A stretch of DNA of 64,000 bases, from the NCBI GenBank assembly GCA_019115165.1, contig DXEB01000017.1, positions 1 through 64,000 on the forward strand, in the 5' to 3' direction. Below, piece after piece: positions 45,392 to 54,196 of the stretch. Made by a program: the position numbers and the translations under genes. This DNA is from Candidatus Anaerotignum merdipullorum (lineage in GTDB: Bacteria; Bacillota; Clostridia; Lachnospirales; Anaerotignaceae). The stretch's first letter is position 1. Each line of letters opens with the position of its first letter. The notes under the pieces were generated by a model, which had not been told where the DNA came from, ran no database searches, and worked only from the letters and a program-made list of their open reading frames with translations.

Positions 45392-45913
45392 ATGGAGATT
45401 CGATTGGCGAAAGCGTCGGATTTAGACGCGGTTGCGGCAATATATGATGCTGTATTGCAGCAGGAAGAACGAGGAATCTGTTATACCAACTGGCAAAAGG
45501 GGTTATATCCCCGTCGAGAAACGGCGGAACGAGGCTGGAGAGACGGAACCCTATTTGTGCTGGAGGAAGCGGGACAGATTTGTGCATCAATGGTGCTTAA
45601 TCAGGTGCAGCCAAAGGAGTATGGGACGATAGAATGGGTATATCCTGCAGCACCGCAGGAGGTTTTTGTGATTCATACCCTTTGTGTACATCCGGCGCAA
45701 ACGAAAAAAGGATATGCAAAAGCAATGGTTGTCTTTGCGGAAGAACAGGCGCGAAAGCAGAAGGGACGCGTCATGCGGCTAGATACCTATGTGGGCAACC
45801 AACCGGCAGTAGCGTTGTATCGCCATTTGGGTTATCGGTTGGCCGGCAGCACGGATTTTCTATTTGAAGGCGTGATTCCAGAAGAACTGTATTGTTTGGA
45901 AAAACGTTTGTGA
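45392..45913 (+). CDS. GNAT-family N-acetyltransferase
   Basis: A 173-residue acetyltransferase. The fold features are IRLAKASDLDAVAAIYDAVL at the start, VFVIHTLCVHPAQTKKGYAK (acetyl-CoA binding beta4-alpha3, Q/RxxG/A form) and LDTYVGNQPAVALYRHLGY near the end. The substrate cannot be told; similar proteins act on small molecules or protein termini. AAGATGG with GGGGAAG upstream sets the start. It is a single-gene unit ending in a strong terminator. Confidence 0.9.
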   Translation: MEIRLAKASDLDAVAAIYDAVLQQEERGICYTNWQKGLYPRRETAERGWRDGTLFVLEEAGQICASMVLNQVQPKEYGTIEWVYPAAPQEVFVIHTLCVHPAQTKKGYAKAMVVFAEEQARKQKGRVMRLDTYVGNQPAVALYRHLGYRLAGSTDFLFEGVIPEELYCLEKRL

Positions 45914-46079
45914 GAAAGATCCAAGATGGCAATAGAGCTTGTCGTGTGGATTGCTTTCTTTCTGTTGGCGAATGCGAAACAAAGACAGGCAGTGCACAGT
46001 GTGGTGCGGAACATGCTGCGGAAAGATTGAATGGCAAAGAAACGGAAGGAACAGAAAAAGCAAAATGGGAAAATAGGAA

Positions 46080-46128
46080 ACAGAAGGATTCTCTGTAAGG
46101 CAAATCACCCAGAATTCTTCTGTTTTTT
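46080..46128 (+). terminator. Terminator of the acetyltransferase gene
   Basis: ACAGAAGGATTCTCTG pairs with CAGAATTCTTCTGT (with G-U), followed by TTTTTT. Confidence 0.85.
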
Positions 46129-46153
46129 GTATGCAGGAATAGGAGAAAAAAGA

Positions 46154-46202
46154 AAGGTCTTGGATGAGAACCAAGACCTTCTTCTTCGATGAGAAATCAT
46201 CG
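46154..46202. repeat. Two tandem perfect hairpins
   Basis: AAGGTCTTGG with CCAAGACCTT (46154-46180), then CGATGA with TCATCG (46187-46202). Confidence 0.7.
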
Positions 46203-46286
46203 AGTAAGGGGAGGGGTACTATGTATGTGTTATAGAAACCAAAATAGAGATATAAACTGTTGTCGCCCATTGTATTGGGAAGGGGT

Positions 46287-46318
46287 GCCTGAAGCGACTC
46301 GGGGAAATCGCTTCAGGC
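46287..46318. repeat. Perfect 11-base hairpin
   Basis: GCCTGAAGCGA pairs with TCGCTTCAGGC around a 10-base loop; no T-run follows. Confidence 0.75.
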
Positions 46319-46393
46319 GGGAAGTAAAAGGGGGCGTCCTTTTGACTTCTCCTACAGTATAAAACAGAAATATGTCCATTTTGTGAATAGAAA

Positions 46394-46421
46394 CTTAAGG
46401 CTAGCTTAAGGAATCTTAAAA
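46394..46421. promoter_or_regulatory. Direct repeats of CTTAAGG, possible response-regulator site
   Basis: CTTAAGG (46394-46400), CTTAAGG (46405-46411), CTTAAAA (46415-46421), spaced 11 and 10 bases. About one helical turn between copies is typical of OmpR/PhoB-family binding sites. Confidence 0.45.
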
Positions 46422-46961
46422 AATCCGCATGGAAAAAACAAAGAAAAAAAGAAGATGCAACCAACCTTGGGGGGATGAACATAAGCTGTTAAATAAAATA
46501 GTGTGAAACGGTAATCAATGATATCTGGTTGCAAACAAAGGATAACACGTTTATGGCAGCGATAAAACAAAAAAGTCAGGAAAGGTAAGTGGCTGAACAA
46601 TAGAGAGAGCATTTCAAGACAAAACAAAAAGACCGTATCTCGCGATGTAGGTGAGAAGATGACACCGTTGTTTCGTGGAGAAAGAAGGCTTTTGTAATGT
46701 TTGGAATGGAAAAGCGGGTTAGAAAAGTATGGACAAAAAAGTGGTACAAACGGTGTTTTGAGTGGAATGATTGGGGAGAAAAATAAGAATGGGAGCATAG
46801 CAAAAAGATAGGAATCCAACTGTATTTTGTTGATAAGTCTGCAGAAAGCAATCAGAGAGAATGTTGGTATGTTGACTTTTTGACATTTGATGCAAGGATG
46901 GCGCTGAGCGTTTGAAATTGGAAAAAAGGTACAGGGCATTTGATAATACTGGAGGGACAAC

Positions 46962-46978
46962 ATTAAAGAAATATTAAA
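46962..46978 (+). promoter_or_regulatory. Direct repeat ATTAAA with 11-base period upstream of efflux promoter
   Basis: ATTAAA at 46962-46967 and 46973-46978, ending 10 bases before the -35. This is a usual place for an OmpR-type activator. No two-component genes lie in the window. Confidence 0.45.
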
Positions 46979-46988
46979 AAATATTGTG

Positions 46989-47016
46989 TTGTATCTTCCA
47001 ATTTGAGGTTTATAAT
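46989..47016 (+). promoter_or_regulatory. Promoter of the MacAB-like efflux operon
   Basis: TTGTAT, 16-base spacer, consensus TATAAT. The non-ideal -35 fits activation by a bound regulator. Confidence 0.65.
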
Positions 47017-47059
47017 GACAGCATATCTGTTGTAACATTGCATGAGGAGGAGAACAGTC

Positions 47060-48280
47060 ATGACAAAGAAAAAGAAGATCATACTGGCGGTAGCTGTGAT
47101 TGCAGTTGCGGCAGCTGGACTGAAAGTAGCATTAGGGGCTGGTGGACAAGAACCGATTGGGACTCCTGTGACAACTGCCGCAGTTACTCGGCAGGATTTA
47201 CAGGAAGTATTGAAGGAAAAGGCGGTGCTGGAAGGAACAGAAAGTACGGAAGTAGTGTCTCGTCTGCATTATGAGGTGACGCAGCTGTTAGTCCAGGAGG
47301 GAGACAAGGTATCCAAGGGACAGTTGCTTGCGGTATTGGACAGCAGTGATATTCAAGACGAAATTGCACAAACAAACGGCGAACTGCAACTGTTAGAATA
47401 TCAGCAGCAAGAGACCTTAAAGGATCGCCAGACAGAATATGATAATGCATTGTTGGAAAAACAAAACGCGGAAAAAACGTATCAAGACAAACAACAGCTG
47501 TTCTCCATTGGAGCAGCCAGTCAATCAGAAGTAGACGAGGCGAAGGATGCTTTGGATAAGGCGCAGCGTACGCTGGATGCCATTCCCAGTGAAAATGGTC
47601 AGGCAGTGCTGACAAGTGCGGAAAAACAGACCAAGGCGAATGCAGAGCAAAAAGCCAGAATACAAGCCGCAACATTGGAAGATTGTCAGATCCGCAGCGC
47701 CATTGACGGAACGGTAACGCGCGTGAATATCAAAGTAGGACGATTTGCAGATGAAACAGAAAACGAGAATCCGATGTTTGTCATTGAGGACATCGAGCAT
47801 CTGCAAATGAAAGTGATGATCAGTGAAAATGACATTGACCGAGTACAGGTAGGGCAAGAAGTGGAAATTTCTGCGGATATTCTCGGAAAAGATACGGTGG
47901 CAGGTATTGTTGACCGTATTTCTCCAACTGGGGAACAGAAAAGCAGCACCTCTTCGGAGCGGGTTATTCCTGTTTATATCACGGTAGAAGAGCAAAATGA
48001 CAAGCTGATTGCCGGTATTACAGCAGAAGCAACGATTAAAATCGCTTTTGCAGAAAATACACTGGTGGTGCCGCTGGAAGCAATTGGAGAGATGGAAGAC
48101 GGTACGACGGCAGTGTATACGGTGACAGAACAGGGGACGGTACATATTGTTCCGGTGACATTGGGGCTGGAAACCGATTTGTTGGCGGAAGTGAAGTCGG
48201 ATGCACTGACAGAAGGGCAGACTGTCATATTAAATCCCGGTTTTGCGCTGACAGAGGGCATGGCGGTAACCGCACAGTAG
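47060..48280 (+). CDS. Efflux periplasmic-adaptor-like subunit (MacA/HlyD family)
   Basis: A 406-residue protein with an N-terminal membrane anchor (about 5-26). It has a biotinyl-lipoyl-like half (SRLHYEVTQLLVQEGDKVSK), a coiled-coil hairpin (about 100-200, Gln/Glu/Lys-rich), the second lipoyl half (CQIRSAIDGTVTRVNIKVG) and beta-barrel/membrane-proximal domains. It pairs with the following ATPase and permease genes in a MacAB-like exporter, which in Gram-positive bacteria exports peptides or drugs or gives antibiotic-peptide resistance. ATG 47060 has GAGGAGGAG upstream. Confidence 0.92.
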   Translation: MTKKKKIILAVAVIAVAAAGLKVALGAGGQEPIGTPVTTAAVTRQDLQEVLKEKAVLEGTESTEVVSRLHYEVTQLLVQEGDKVSKGQLLAVLDSSDIQDEIAQTNGELQLLEYQQQETLKDRQTEYDNALLEKQNAEKTYQDKQQLFSIGAASQSEVDEAKDALDKAQRTLDAIPSENGQAVLTSAEKQTKANAEQKARIQAATLEDCQIRSAIDGTVTRVNIKVGRFADETENENPMFVIEDIEHLQMKVMISENDIDRVQVGQEVEISADILGKDTVAGIVDRISPTGEQKSSTSSERVIPVYITVEEQNDKLIAGITAEATIKIAFAENTLVVPLEAIGEMEDGTTAVYTVTEQGTVHIVPVTLGLETDLLAEVKSDALTEGQTVILNPGFALTEGMAVTAQ

Positions 48281-48291
48281 GGGTGATGGAC

Positions 48292-48990
48292 ATGAAAGAA
48301 ATGATTAAAATGGAACATCTGCATAAAACCTATGATACCGGTGCGGTACAGGTTCATGCACTCAATGATATCAATTTGCGCATTACAGAAGGGGAATATG
48401 TAGCCATTATGGGGCAGTCTGGTTCTGGAAAATCGACACTGATGAATATTTTGGGATGTATGGACAGGCAATTTGAAGGCGTCTATGAATTGGATGGCAT
48501 TCGGATTGCGAATCAGAGTGAAAATCAACTTTCGACAATTCGGAATAAAAAAATTGGGTTTGTATTTCAGGCATTCCAACTCATTCCCCGAACTTCTGCG
48601 CTGAAAAATGTTGAAATTCCTATGATTTATGCGGGGATGAAGGCGGACGAGAGACGAAAGAAAGCGATTGCGTTGTTAGAAAAAGTCGGATTGGGGGAAC
48701 GGATCTATCATTTGCCCAATGAATTATCCGGCGGACAAAAACAGCGGGTAGCCATTGCGCGGGCGTTGGCGAACGATCCGTCTATTATTCTGGCAGACGA
48801 ACCGACTGGAAATCTGGATACAAAGGCATCTTATGAAATTATGGAATTCTTTACGAGTTTGAATCGAGACGGCGCCACAGTGGTGGTAGTGACCCATGAG
48901 GAAGAAATTGCGGCGTATACGAACCGAATTATTCGATTTCAGGACGGAAAAATCGTTCGGGATGAAAAGGTGGTGAAAGGCGAATGTTGA
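48292..48990 (+). CDS. ABC transporter ATP-binding protein (MacB-like)
   Basis: A 232-residue ATPase with Walker [11 protein letters not shown]-loop [15 protein letters not shown], signature [15 protein letters not shown] and Walker [13 protein letters not shown], then the switch His in VVVTHE. The [20 protein letters not shown] start is typical of the LolD/MacB-type exporter class. ATG 48292 is preferred because GGGGTG is 6 bases upstream; 48286 is also possible. It overlaps the permease start by 7 bases. Confidence 0.95.
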   Translation: MKEMIKMEHLHKTYDTGAVQVHALNDINLRITEGEYVAIMGQSGSGKSTLMNILGCMDRQFEGVYELDGIRIANQSENQLSTIRNKKIGFVFQAFQLIPRTSALKNVEIPMIYAGMKADERRKKAIALLEKVGLGERIYHLPNELSGGQKQRVAIARALANDPSIILADEPTGNLDTKASYEIMEFFTSLNRDGATVVVVTHEEEIAAYTNRIIRFQDGKIVRDEKVVKGEC

Positions 48991-50192
48991 TTTTTGAGAA
49001 CATCCGATTGGCAATCTCCTCCATTCGTGTCAATAAAATGCGTTCGTTTTTGACCATGCTCGGGATGATCATTGGGATTGGGTCTGTCATTGCTATTGTG
49101 TCTTTGGGAGATACCATGCGTACGTTGATGGCAAATGAATATCAGAATGTGGGGCTGGGGCTGGCGTACATGTATGTTTCTAAACCGGATGATGTTTCCA
49201 CCGACAATGATTTCTTTACGGTAGAAGAAGCGGAAAATATCAAAGAAGCCATGGGGGATGCCGTATCCTATGTTGGATTCCAATCTTCGCAGCGAACAGA
49301 CATGAAAGCAGGAAGAAAAACCAGCACGCTGTATCTGAGCGGGTTGGCAGAGAATCCGACGGCGCTGAAGGATTTGAAAATTCTGTATGGTCGTATGCTC
49401 AATGACAGCGATTTTCAAAATAAGCGGAATTATGTTGTGCTGCAAAAAGAAACGGCAGAAGAATTCTTCGGCGATGCAAATGCGGTAGGGCGGACCGTGG
49501 AGGTGAAGTTAAACGAAGATACAGAGGAGCTGCTGGTCATTGGGGTATATGAAAATACGGATTCCGCGTTTATGAAGCTGATGTCCGGCGGCAGCATGCA
49601 GACTGCCTATGTACCGGAAAGTTTGTTGATCAGTGAAGATGCCTATAATTGGAGCATTTACTTTATCGTATCGGATGTGGATCAGATGCAGCAGACCGTG
49701 GAACGGGTTAAAGGATATACCGCACGGATGAAGAATCTGGAGCCGGAGTATCTGATCTCCAGTTCGGCGGCGGAAGAAATGGAAATGGTGGACACCATGC
49801 TGGGGGCAATGTCCTCTGTCGTCGGCGCCATCGCGGCAATTTCTTTGTTGGTCGGCGGAATTGGCATTATGAATATCATGTTGGTATCCGTAACGGAGCG
49901 CACACGGGAAATTGGAATACGAAAGGCATTGGGTGCCAAAACCAGAGATATTTTGATTCAATTTTTGGTAGAAGCAGCAATGATTTCGGCTGCCGGCGGT
50001 GTTATCGGGACATTCTTAGGGATTTCTGTTGTGGCGCTGGGCGGCATGGCGTTTGGGCTTGAGACCGTAGTGAAGCCGCAAACGATATTGGTTGCAGTTG
50101 CTTTTTCCGCAGTAGTGGGGCTTGGATTTGGACTATATCCGGCAAGAAAAGCGGCAAAAGCGGATCCGGTGGTTGCGTTGCGTTATGAATAA
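48984..50192 (+). CDS. ABC transporter permease (MacB/FtsX-like)
   Basis: A 402-residue permease with four membrane helices: one near the N-terminus (about 20-43) and three at the C-terminus (about 275-395), with a large extracellular MacB-PCD domain between. Conserved parts are KMRSFLTMLGMIIGIGSVIA, the IGGIGIMNIMLVSVTERTRE coupling region and EIGIRKALGA. It is the last gene of the exporter operon and is followed by a terminator. Confidence 0.95.
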   Translation: MLIFENIRLAISSIRVNKMRSFLTMLGMIIGIGSVIAIVSLGDTMRTLMANEYQNVGLGLAYMYVSKPDDVSTDNDFFTVEEAENIKEAMGDAVSYVGFQSSQRTDMKAGRKTSTLYLSGLAENPTALKDLKILYGRMLNDSDFQNKRNYVVLQKETAEEFFGDANAVGRTVEVKLNEDTEELLVIGVYENTDSAFMKLMSGGSMQTAYVPESLLISEDAYNWSIYFIVSDVDQMQQTVERVKGYTARMKNLEPEYLISSSAAEEMEMVDTMLGAMSSVVGAIAAISLLVGGIGIMNIMLVSVTERTREIGIRKALGAKTRDILIQFLVEAAMISAAGGVIGTFLGISVVALGGMAFGLETVVKPQTILVAVAFSAVVGLGFGLYPARKAAKADPVVALRYE

Positions 50193-50212
50193 AAAAAGCC
50201 GGTTGATTTGGC

Positions 50213-50260
50213 AAAAAGGTGTAAAACATGGAAAAAATTCATGGGATACGCCTTTTTTTT
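50213..50260 (+). terminator. Terminator of the efflux operon
   Basis: AAAAAGGTGTA pairs with TACGCCTTTTT (one G-U), followed by T. Confidence 0.82.
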
Positions 50261-50263
50261 ATG

Positions 50264-50290
50264 TTGCTTTGCACCGGAGTATGGTATAAT
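50264..50290 (+). promoter_or_regulatory. Promoter of dnaE
   Basis: Consensus TATAAT (50285-50290) with TGG extended -10; the -35 is a weak TTGCTT at a short 15-base spacing. Confidence 0.6.
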
Positions 50291-50423
50291 GACTCCAATA
50301 TGGGTTTTGCTTTATGATGATTGCAAGAAGCAAGAAATCAGAACATTGGATTGCATGAAATGCCGGTTCCGCAATATCGCGAACGGCATTCTCATTTGCA
50401 TCAAAGCGAAAGGGGGCATTGCT

Positions 50424-53400
50424 GTGGAACAGAAGATGCAAACAACCGAATACAGACCGTTTACTCATCTGCATGTCCATACGGAATACAGCCTTCTGGA
50501 TGGGTCGGCGAAAATTAAGGAACTGGTAGAGCGGGTCAAGGAATTGGGCATGGACAGCATTGCCATTACGGATCATGGCGCCATGTACGGTGTGATCGAG
50601 TTTTATAAGGCGGCAAAGGAAGCTGGAATCAAGCCGATTCTTGGATGCGAGGTTTATGTGGCTGCTGCCTCCAGATTCACCAAAGAAGGAAAAGGCGGCG
50701 GATATTACCATCTGGTGCTGTTGGCGGAAAATGAAGAAGGGTATCATAACTTGATGAAACTGGTATCCTATGGATTTTTAGAGGGATTTTATTATAAGCC
50801 GCGTGTGGATAAAGAACTGCTGCGGAAATATCATAAAGGGATCATTGCTTCTTCTGCCTGCCTGGCGGGAGAGGTGGCACGGAACATTCTGACCTTATCC
50901 TATGACCATGCGAAAGCCGCTGCAATGGAATACTTGGATATTTTCGGCGAAGGCAACTTTTTTTTGGAATTGCAGGATCATGGCATCGCAGAACAGAAGC
51001 GGGTCAATGAAGCATTGATTCGGATGTCCCGGGAAACGGGCATACCACTGATTGCGACCAATGACAGTCATTACATCTATCGGGAGGATGCGGTTCCTCA
51101 TGATATTTTGCTGTGTATCCAGACTGGGAAAACGGTGCAGGATGCGGATCGGATGCGATATGAGGGCGGGCAGTTCTATGTGAAAAGCCCGGAAGAAATG
51201 TATGCATTGTTTCCCGAAGTGCCGGAGGCGCTGGAGAATACGGTGAAAATTGCAAATCGCTGCCAGGTAGAGATTGTGTTTCATGACTTAAAACTGCCGC
51301 GTTTTGATGTGCCGGATGGCAAAACGGCAACACAATATCTGCGGGAGATTTGTTATCAAGGATTTGCAGAAAAATATCTCAATCCGACAAAAGAATGGAA
51401 GGAACGTCTGGAGTATGAGCTGCGAACCATTGAAACCATGGGATACGTGGATTATTTCTTGATTGTATGGGACTTTATTAAGTATGCAAAGGATCATGGC
51501 ATTATGGTGGGACCGGGCAGAGGATCGGCGGCAGGAAGTATGGTTTCCTATTGCCTGAGTATCACAACCATTGATCCCATCCGGTATGATCTGATTTTTG
51601 AGCGATTTTTGAATCCGGAGCGGGTCAGCATGCCGGATATTGATATTGATTTTTGTTATGAACGACGGCAGGAAGTCATAGACTATGTCATTGCCAAATA
51701 TGGAGAGGACCATGTGGCGCAGATCATTACCTTTGGGACGCTGGCGGCGCGGGCGGCGATTAAAGATGTGGGACGGGCATTGGCAATGCCCTATGCAGAG
51801 GTCGACCGTATTTCCAAGATGATTCCAACAGAATTGGGCATTACCATACAAAAGGCGCTTCAAATGAATCCGGATCTGAAACGGGCGTATGAGACAGAGG
51901 AAGAGACGCAGTATCTGTTGGATATGTCAAAACGCTTAGAAGGGCTGCCCAGACATTCTTCTACCCATGCGGCGGGCGTGGTGATCTGTCGGGAACCGGT
52001 CATCGAGTACGTGCCGTTGAGCGCCAACGATGGGCAGGTCAATACGCAGTATACCATGACGCTGCTGGAAGAATTAGGCTTGCTGAAGATGGACTTTTTG
52101 GGGCTAAGGACGTTGACGGTGATCCAAAATGCTGTGCAGGAAGTAGAGCGGACTTACGGCGTGAAGCTGGACATGGACCAGATCCCGCAGGACGATGCCG
52201 CTGTGTATCAATTGGTTTCCCAAGGGAAGACGGAGGGCGTGTTTCAGCTGGAAAGTGGTGGGATGAAGCAGTTTATGCGGGAGCTGCAGCCTACCTGTTT
52301 GGAAGATTGGATTGCGGGAATCGCATTATATCGACCGGGTCCCATGGACTTTATTCCCAAATATATCAAAGGAAAAAACAATCAAGGGAATATCCAGTAT
52401 ACGCATCCGACACTGGAGCCGATTCTGAAAAATACGTATGGTTGTATTGTGTATCAAGAACAGGTTATGCAGATTGTGCGAGATTTAGCAGGATATAGCT
52501 TAGGACGGAGCGATCTGGTACGGCGTGCCATGAGCAAGAAAAAAGCTTCTGTGATGGCGGAAGAGAGAAAGAATTTTGTCAACGGCATAGGAAACGAGGT
52601 GCCGGGTTGTGTGAAAAACGGCATCCCGGCAGAGGTGGCAGAAAAAATATTTGACGAAATGACAGACTTTGCAAAATATGCATTCAATAAAAGTCATGCG
52701 GCATGCTACGCCGTCGTTGGATACCAGACGGCATGGCTGAAAACCCATTATCCAGTAGAATTTATGGCTGCGTTGATGACCAGTGTCATGGATCATACAG
52801 CGAAAATTTCCGGTTATATCGAAGAATGTAAAAAAATGGGCATTGGGCTGCTGCCGCCGGATGTAAATGAAGGATATGGGCAATTTACTGTGTCCGGCGG
52901 GAAGATTCGCTTTGGATTGGCGGCGATCAAGAATGTTGGGCGTAATGCAGTGGAACTGCTGGTAGCAGAACGGGAGAAAAACGGTCCCTATGTATCTATG
53001 ACAGATTTTTGCAACCGCTTAAGCGAGGGAGAATTCAATAAGCGCAGTGTAGAAAGCCTGATCAAAGCGGGGGCAATGGATTCCTTAGGCGGTACGCGCA
53101 GTCAGTATATGGCGATTTATAAAACCGTTATCGACGGGATCGGTCAGGCGAAAAAACGGAATTTTGCAGGGCAGTTAAACTTATTTGATCTGGGCGGCGA
53201 GGACACAGGGTTACAGCAAACGGATGAACTTCCTGCAATTGCGGAATTTTTGCCGCGGGATAAGCTGGCGATGGAAAAAGAAGTGCTGGGTATTTATGTC
53301 AGCGGACATCCATTGGCAGAATATGAAGAGCAGCTGCGGCGTAAGATTAGCCATACAAGCACCGCTTTCCTGCCAGAAGAGGAAAGCGGCGGGCATACGC

Positions 53401-53909
53401 AGGCGGCAGACGGCGAAAGAGTCGTGGTGGGCGGCATGATTGCGGTGAAATCTGTTAAATATACCAGAAATAATGAAAAAATGTGTTTTTTGACATTGGA
53501 GGATTTGCAGGGAACAATGGAAGTCATTGTATTTCCGAAAGTCATGGAGCAATGTGATGAGATACTGGAAGAAGAGCAGGTAGTGCTGGTGCAGGGACGC
53601 GCCAATGTTTCTGCGGACGGAGAAGGCAAGGTGATTGCCGATCGGATTCGTTTGTTGACGCAGATGGAACATCCGAAAAAGGATTCTTCTTTATGGTTAA
53701 GACAGGAAGCAGGTAATGAAATGCCGTTTGCCTGGATTACAGCGATACTGGAACGCTACGGCGGAGAAACACCGGTATATATTTATGAAGAAAAAACAAA
53801 GCGAAAGATGAAAGCAGATCGAAAATTTTGGGTAACATTAGAAGAAGGACTGCTGGAGGAACTGAAGAAGCTGCTGGGAGAAAAAAATGTGGCAGTGAAA
53901 AATGGATAG
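50424..53909 (+). CDS. dnaE: DNA polymerase III alpha subunit
   Basis: A 1161-residue replicative polymerase of the DnaE type. The N-terminal PHP domain is clear (HLHVHTEYSLLDG, ITDHGAMYG). The palm has GPGRGSAAGSMVSYCL and the catalytic PDIDIDFCYERR. The fingers, helix-hairpin-helix region and an OB domain (VVVGGMIAVKSVKYTRNNEK) follow. No proofreading exonuclease is inserted, unlike PolC. GTG 50424 is preferred (GGGGG 8 bases upstream); the open frame upstream overlaps the terminator and promoter. The operon probably continues into mtrB, pfkA and pyk. Confidence 0.96.
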   Translation: MEQKMQTTEYRPFTHLHVHTEYSLLDGSAKIKELVERVKELGMDSIAITDHGAMYGVIEFYKAAKEAGIKPILGCEVYVAAASRFTKEGKGGGYYHLVLLAENEEGYHNLMKLVSYGFLEGFYYKPRVDKELLRKYHKGIIASSACLAGEVARNILTLSYDHAKAAAMEYLDIFGEGNFFLELQDHGIAEQKRVNEALIRMSRETGIPLIATNDSHYIYREDAVPHDILLCIQTGKTVQDADRMRYEGGQFYVKSPEEMYALFPEVPEALENTVKIANRCQVEIVFHDLKLPRFDVPDGKTATQYLREICYQGFAEKYLNPTKEWKERLEYELRTIETMGYVDYFLIVWDFIKYAKDHGIMVGPGRGSAAGSMVSYCLSITTIDPIRYDLIFERFLNPERVSMPDIDIDFCYERRQEVIDYVIAKYGEDHVAQIITFGTLAARAAIKDVGRALAMPYAEVDRISKMIPTELGITIQKALQMNPDLKRAYETEEETQYLLDMSKRLEGLPRHSSTHAAGVVICREPVIEYVPLSANDGQVNTQYTMTLLEELGLLKMDFLGLRTLTVIQNAVQEVERTYGVKLDMDQIPQDDAAVYQLVSQGKTEGVFQLESGGMKQFMRELQPTCLEDWIAGIALYRPGPMDFIPKYIKGKNNQGNIQYTHPTLEPILKNTYGCIVYQEQVMQIVRDLAGYSLGRSDLVRRAMSKKKASVMAEERKNFVNGIGNEVPGCVKNGIPAEVAEKIFDEMTDFAKYAFNKSHAACYAVVGYQTAWLKTHYPVEFMAALMTSVMDHTAKISGYIEECKKMGIGLLPPDVNEGYGQFTVSGGKIRFGLAAIKNVGRNAVELLVAEREKNGPYVSMTDFCNRLSEGEFNKRSVESLIKAGAMDSLGGTRSQYMAIYKTVIDGIGQAKKRNFAGQLNLFDLGGEDTGLQQTDELPAIAEFLPRDKLAMEKEVLGIYVSGHPLAEYEEQLRRKISHTSTAFLPEEESGGHTQAADGERVVVGGMIAVKSVKYTRNNEKMCFLTLEDLQGTMEVIVFPKVMEQCDEILEEEQVVLVQGRANVSADGEGKVIADRIRLLTQMEHPKKDSSLWLRQEAGNEMPFAWITAILERYGGETPVYIYEEKTKRKMKADRKFWVTLEEGLLEELKKLLGEKNVAVKNG

Positions 53910-53923
53910 GAGGCAGATGAAGC

Positions 53924-54196
53924 ATGAAAGAAAATGAACCCTTTTTTTCTGATGCACCGTATATTTGTGTAAAAGCTTTGGAGAAGGGCGTGAATGTCAT
54001 TGGAATCACAAGGGGAGAAGTGACCAAGATTCATCATACAGAAAAGCTGGACTGCAATGAGGTATGGATTGCTCAGTTTACGGAACATACTTCTGCCATG
54101 AAAGTCAGAGGAAAAGCGGATATTTATACGCCTTATGGCATTATCCACTGTGGAAAGGAGTCAGAAAGTGTATCACTTATTGGGAGGAATGAATAA
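53924..54196 (+). CDS. mtrB: Trp RNA-binding attenuation protein (TRAP)
   Basis: A 90-residue protein closely matching Bacillus TRAP across the core: VKALEKGVNVIGITRG, KIHHTEKLD, IAQFTEHTSA and MKVRGKA. The RNA-binding residues Lys37, Lys56 and Arg58 of B. subtilis correspond to Lys41, Lys60 and Arg62 here. TRAP forms an 11-mer ring that, with tryptophan, binds NAG repeats in trp leaders. It is slightly longer at both ends. It sits between dnaE and pfkA, not with folate or trp genes; its targets are outside the window. Its stop overlaps the pfkA start. Confidence 0.93.
   Translation: MKENEPFFSDAPYICVKALEKGVNVIGITRGEVTKIHHTEKLDCNEVWIAQFTEHTSAMKVRGKADIYTPYGIIHCGKESESVSLIGRNE

Larger units (their letters stand above)
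45914..47059. other. Long intergenic region with hairpins and direct repeats
   Basis: 1.1 kb without a supported gene. It holds the acetyltransferase terminator (46080-46128), two perfect hairpins (46154-46180, 46187-46202), another perfect one (46287-46318), direct repeats at 46394-46421, a further pair at 46962-46978 and the efflux operon promoter (46989-47016). A 210-codon minus-strand frame is a by-product of purine-rich DNA. Confidence 0.6.

Noticed and set aside
46406-47038. A 210-codon minus-strand frame rich in Phe, Leu and Pro
   Set aside because: This composition is what purine-rich non-coding DNA gives on the opposite strand; it also spans the efflux promoter and regulatory repeats.
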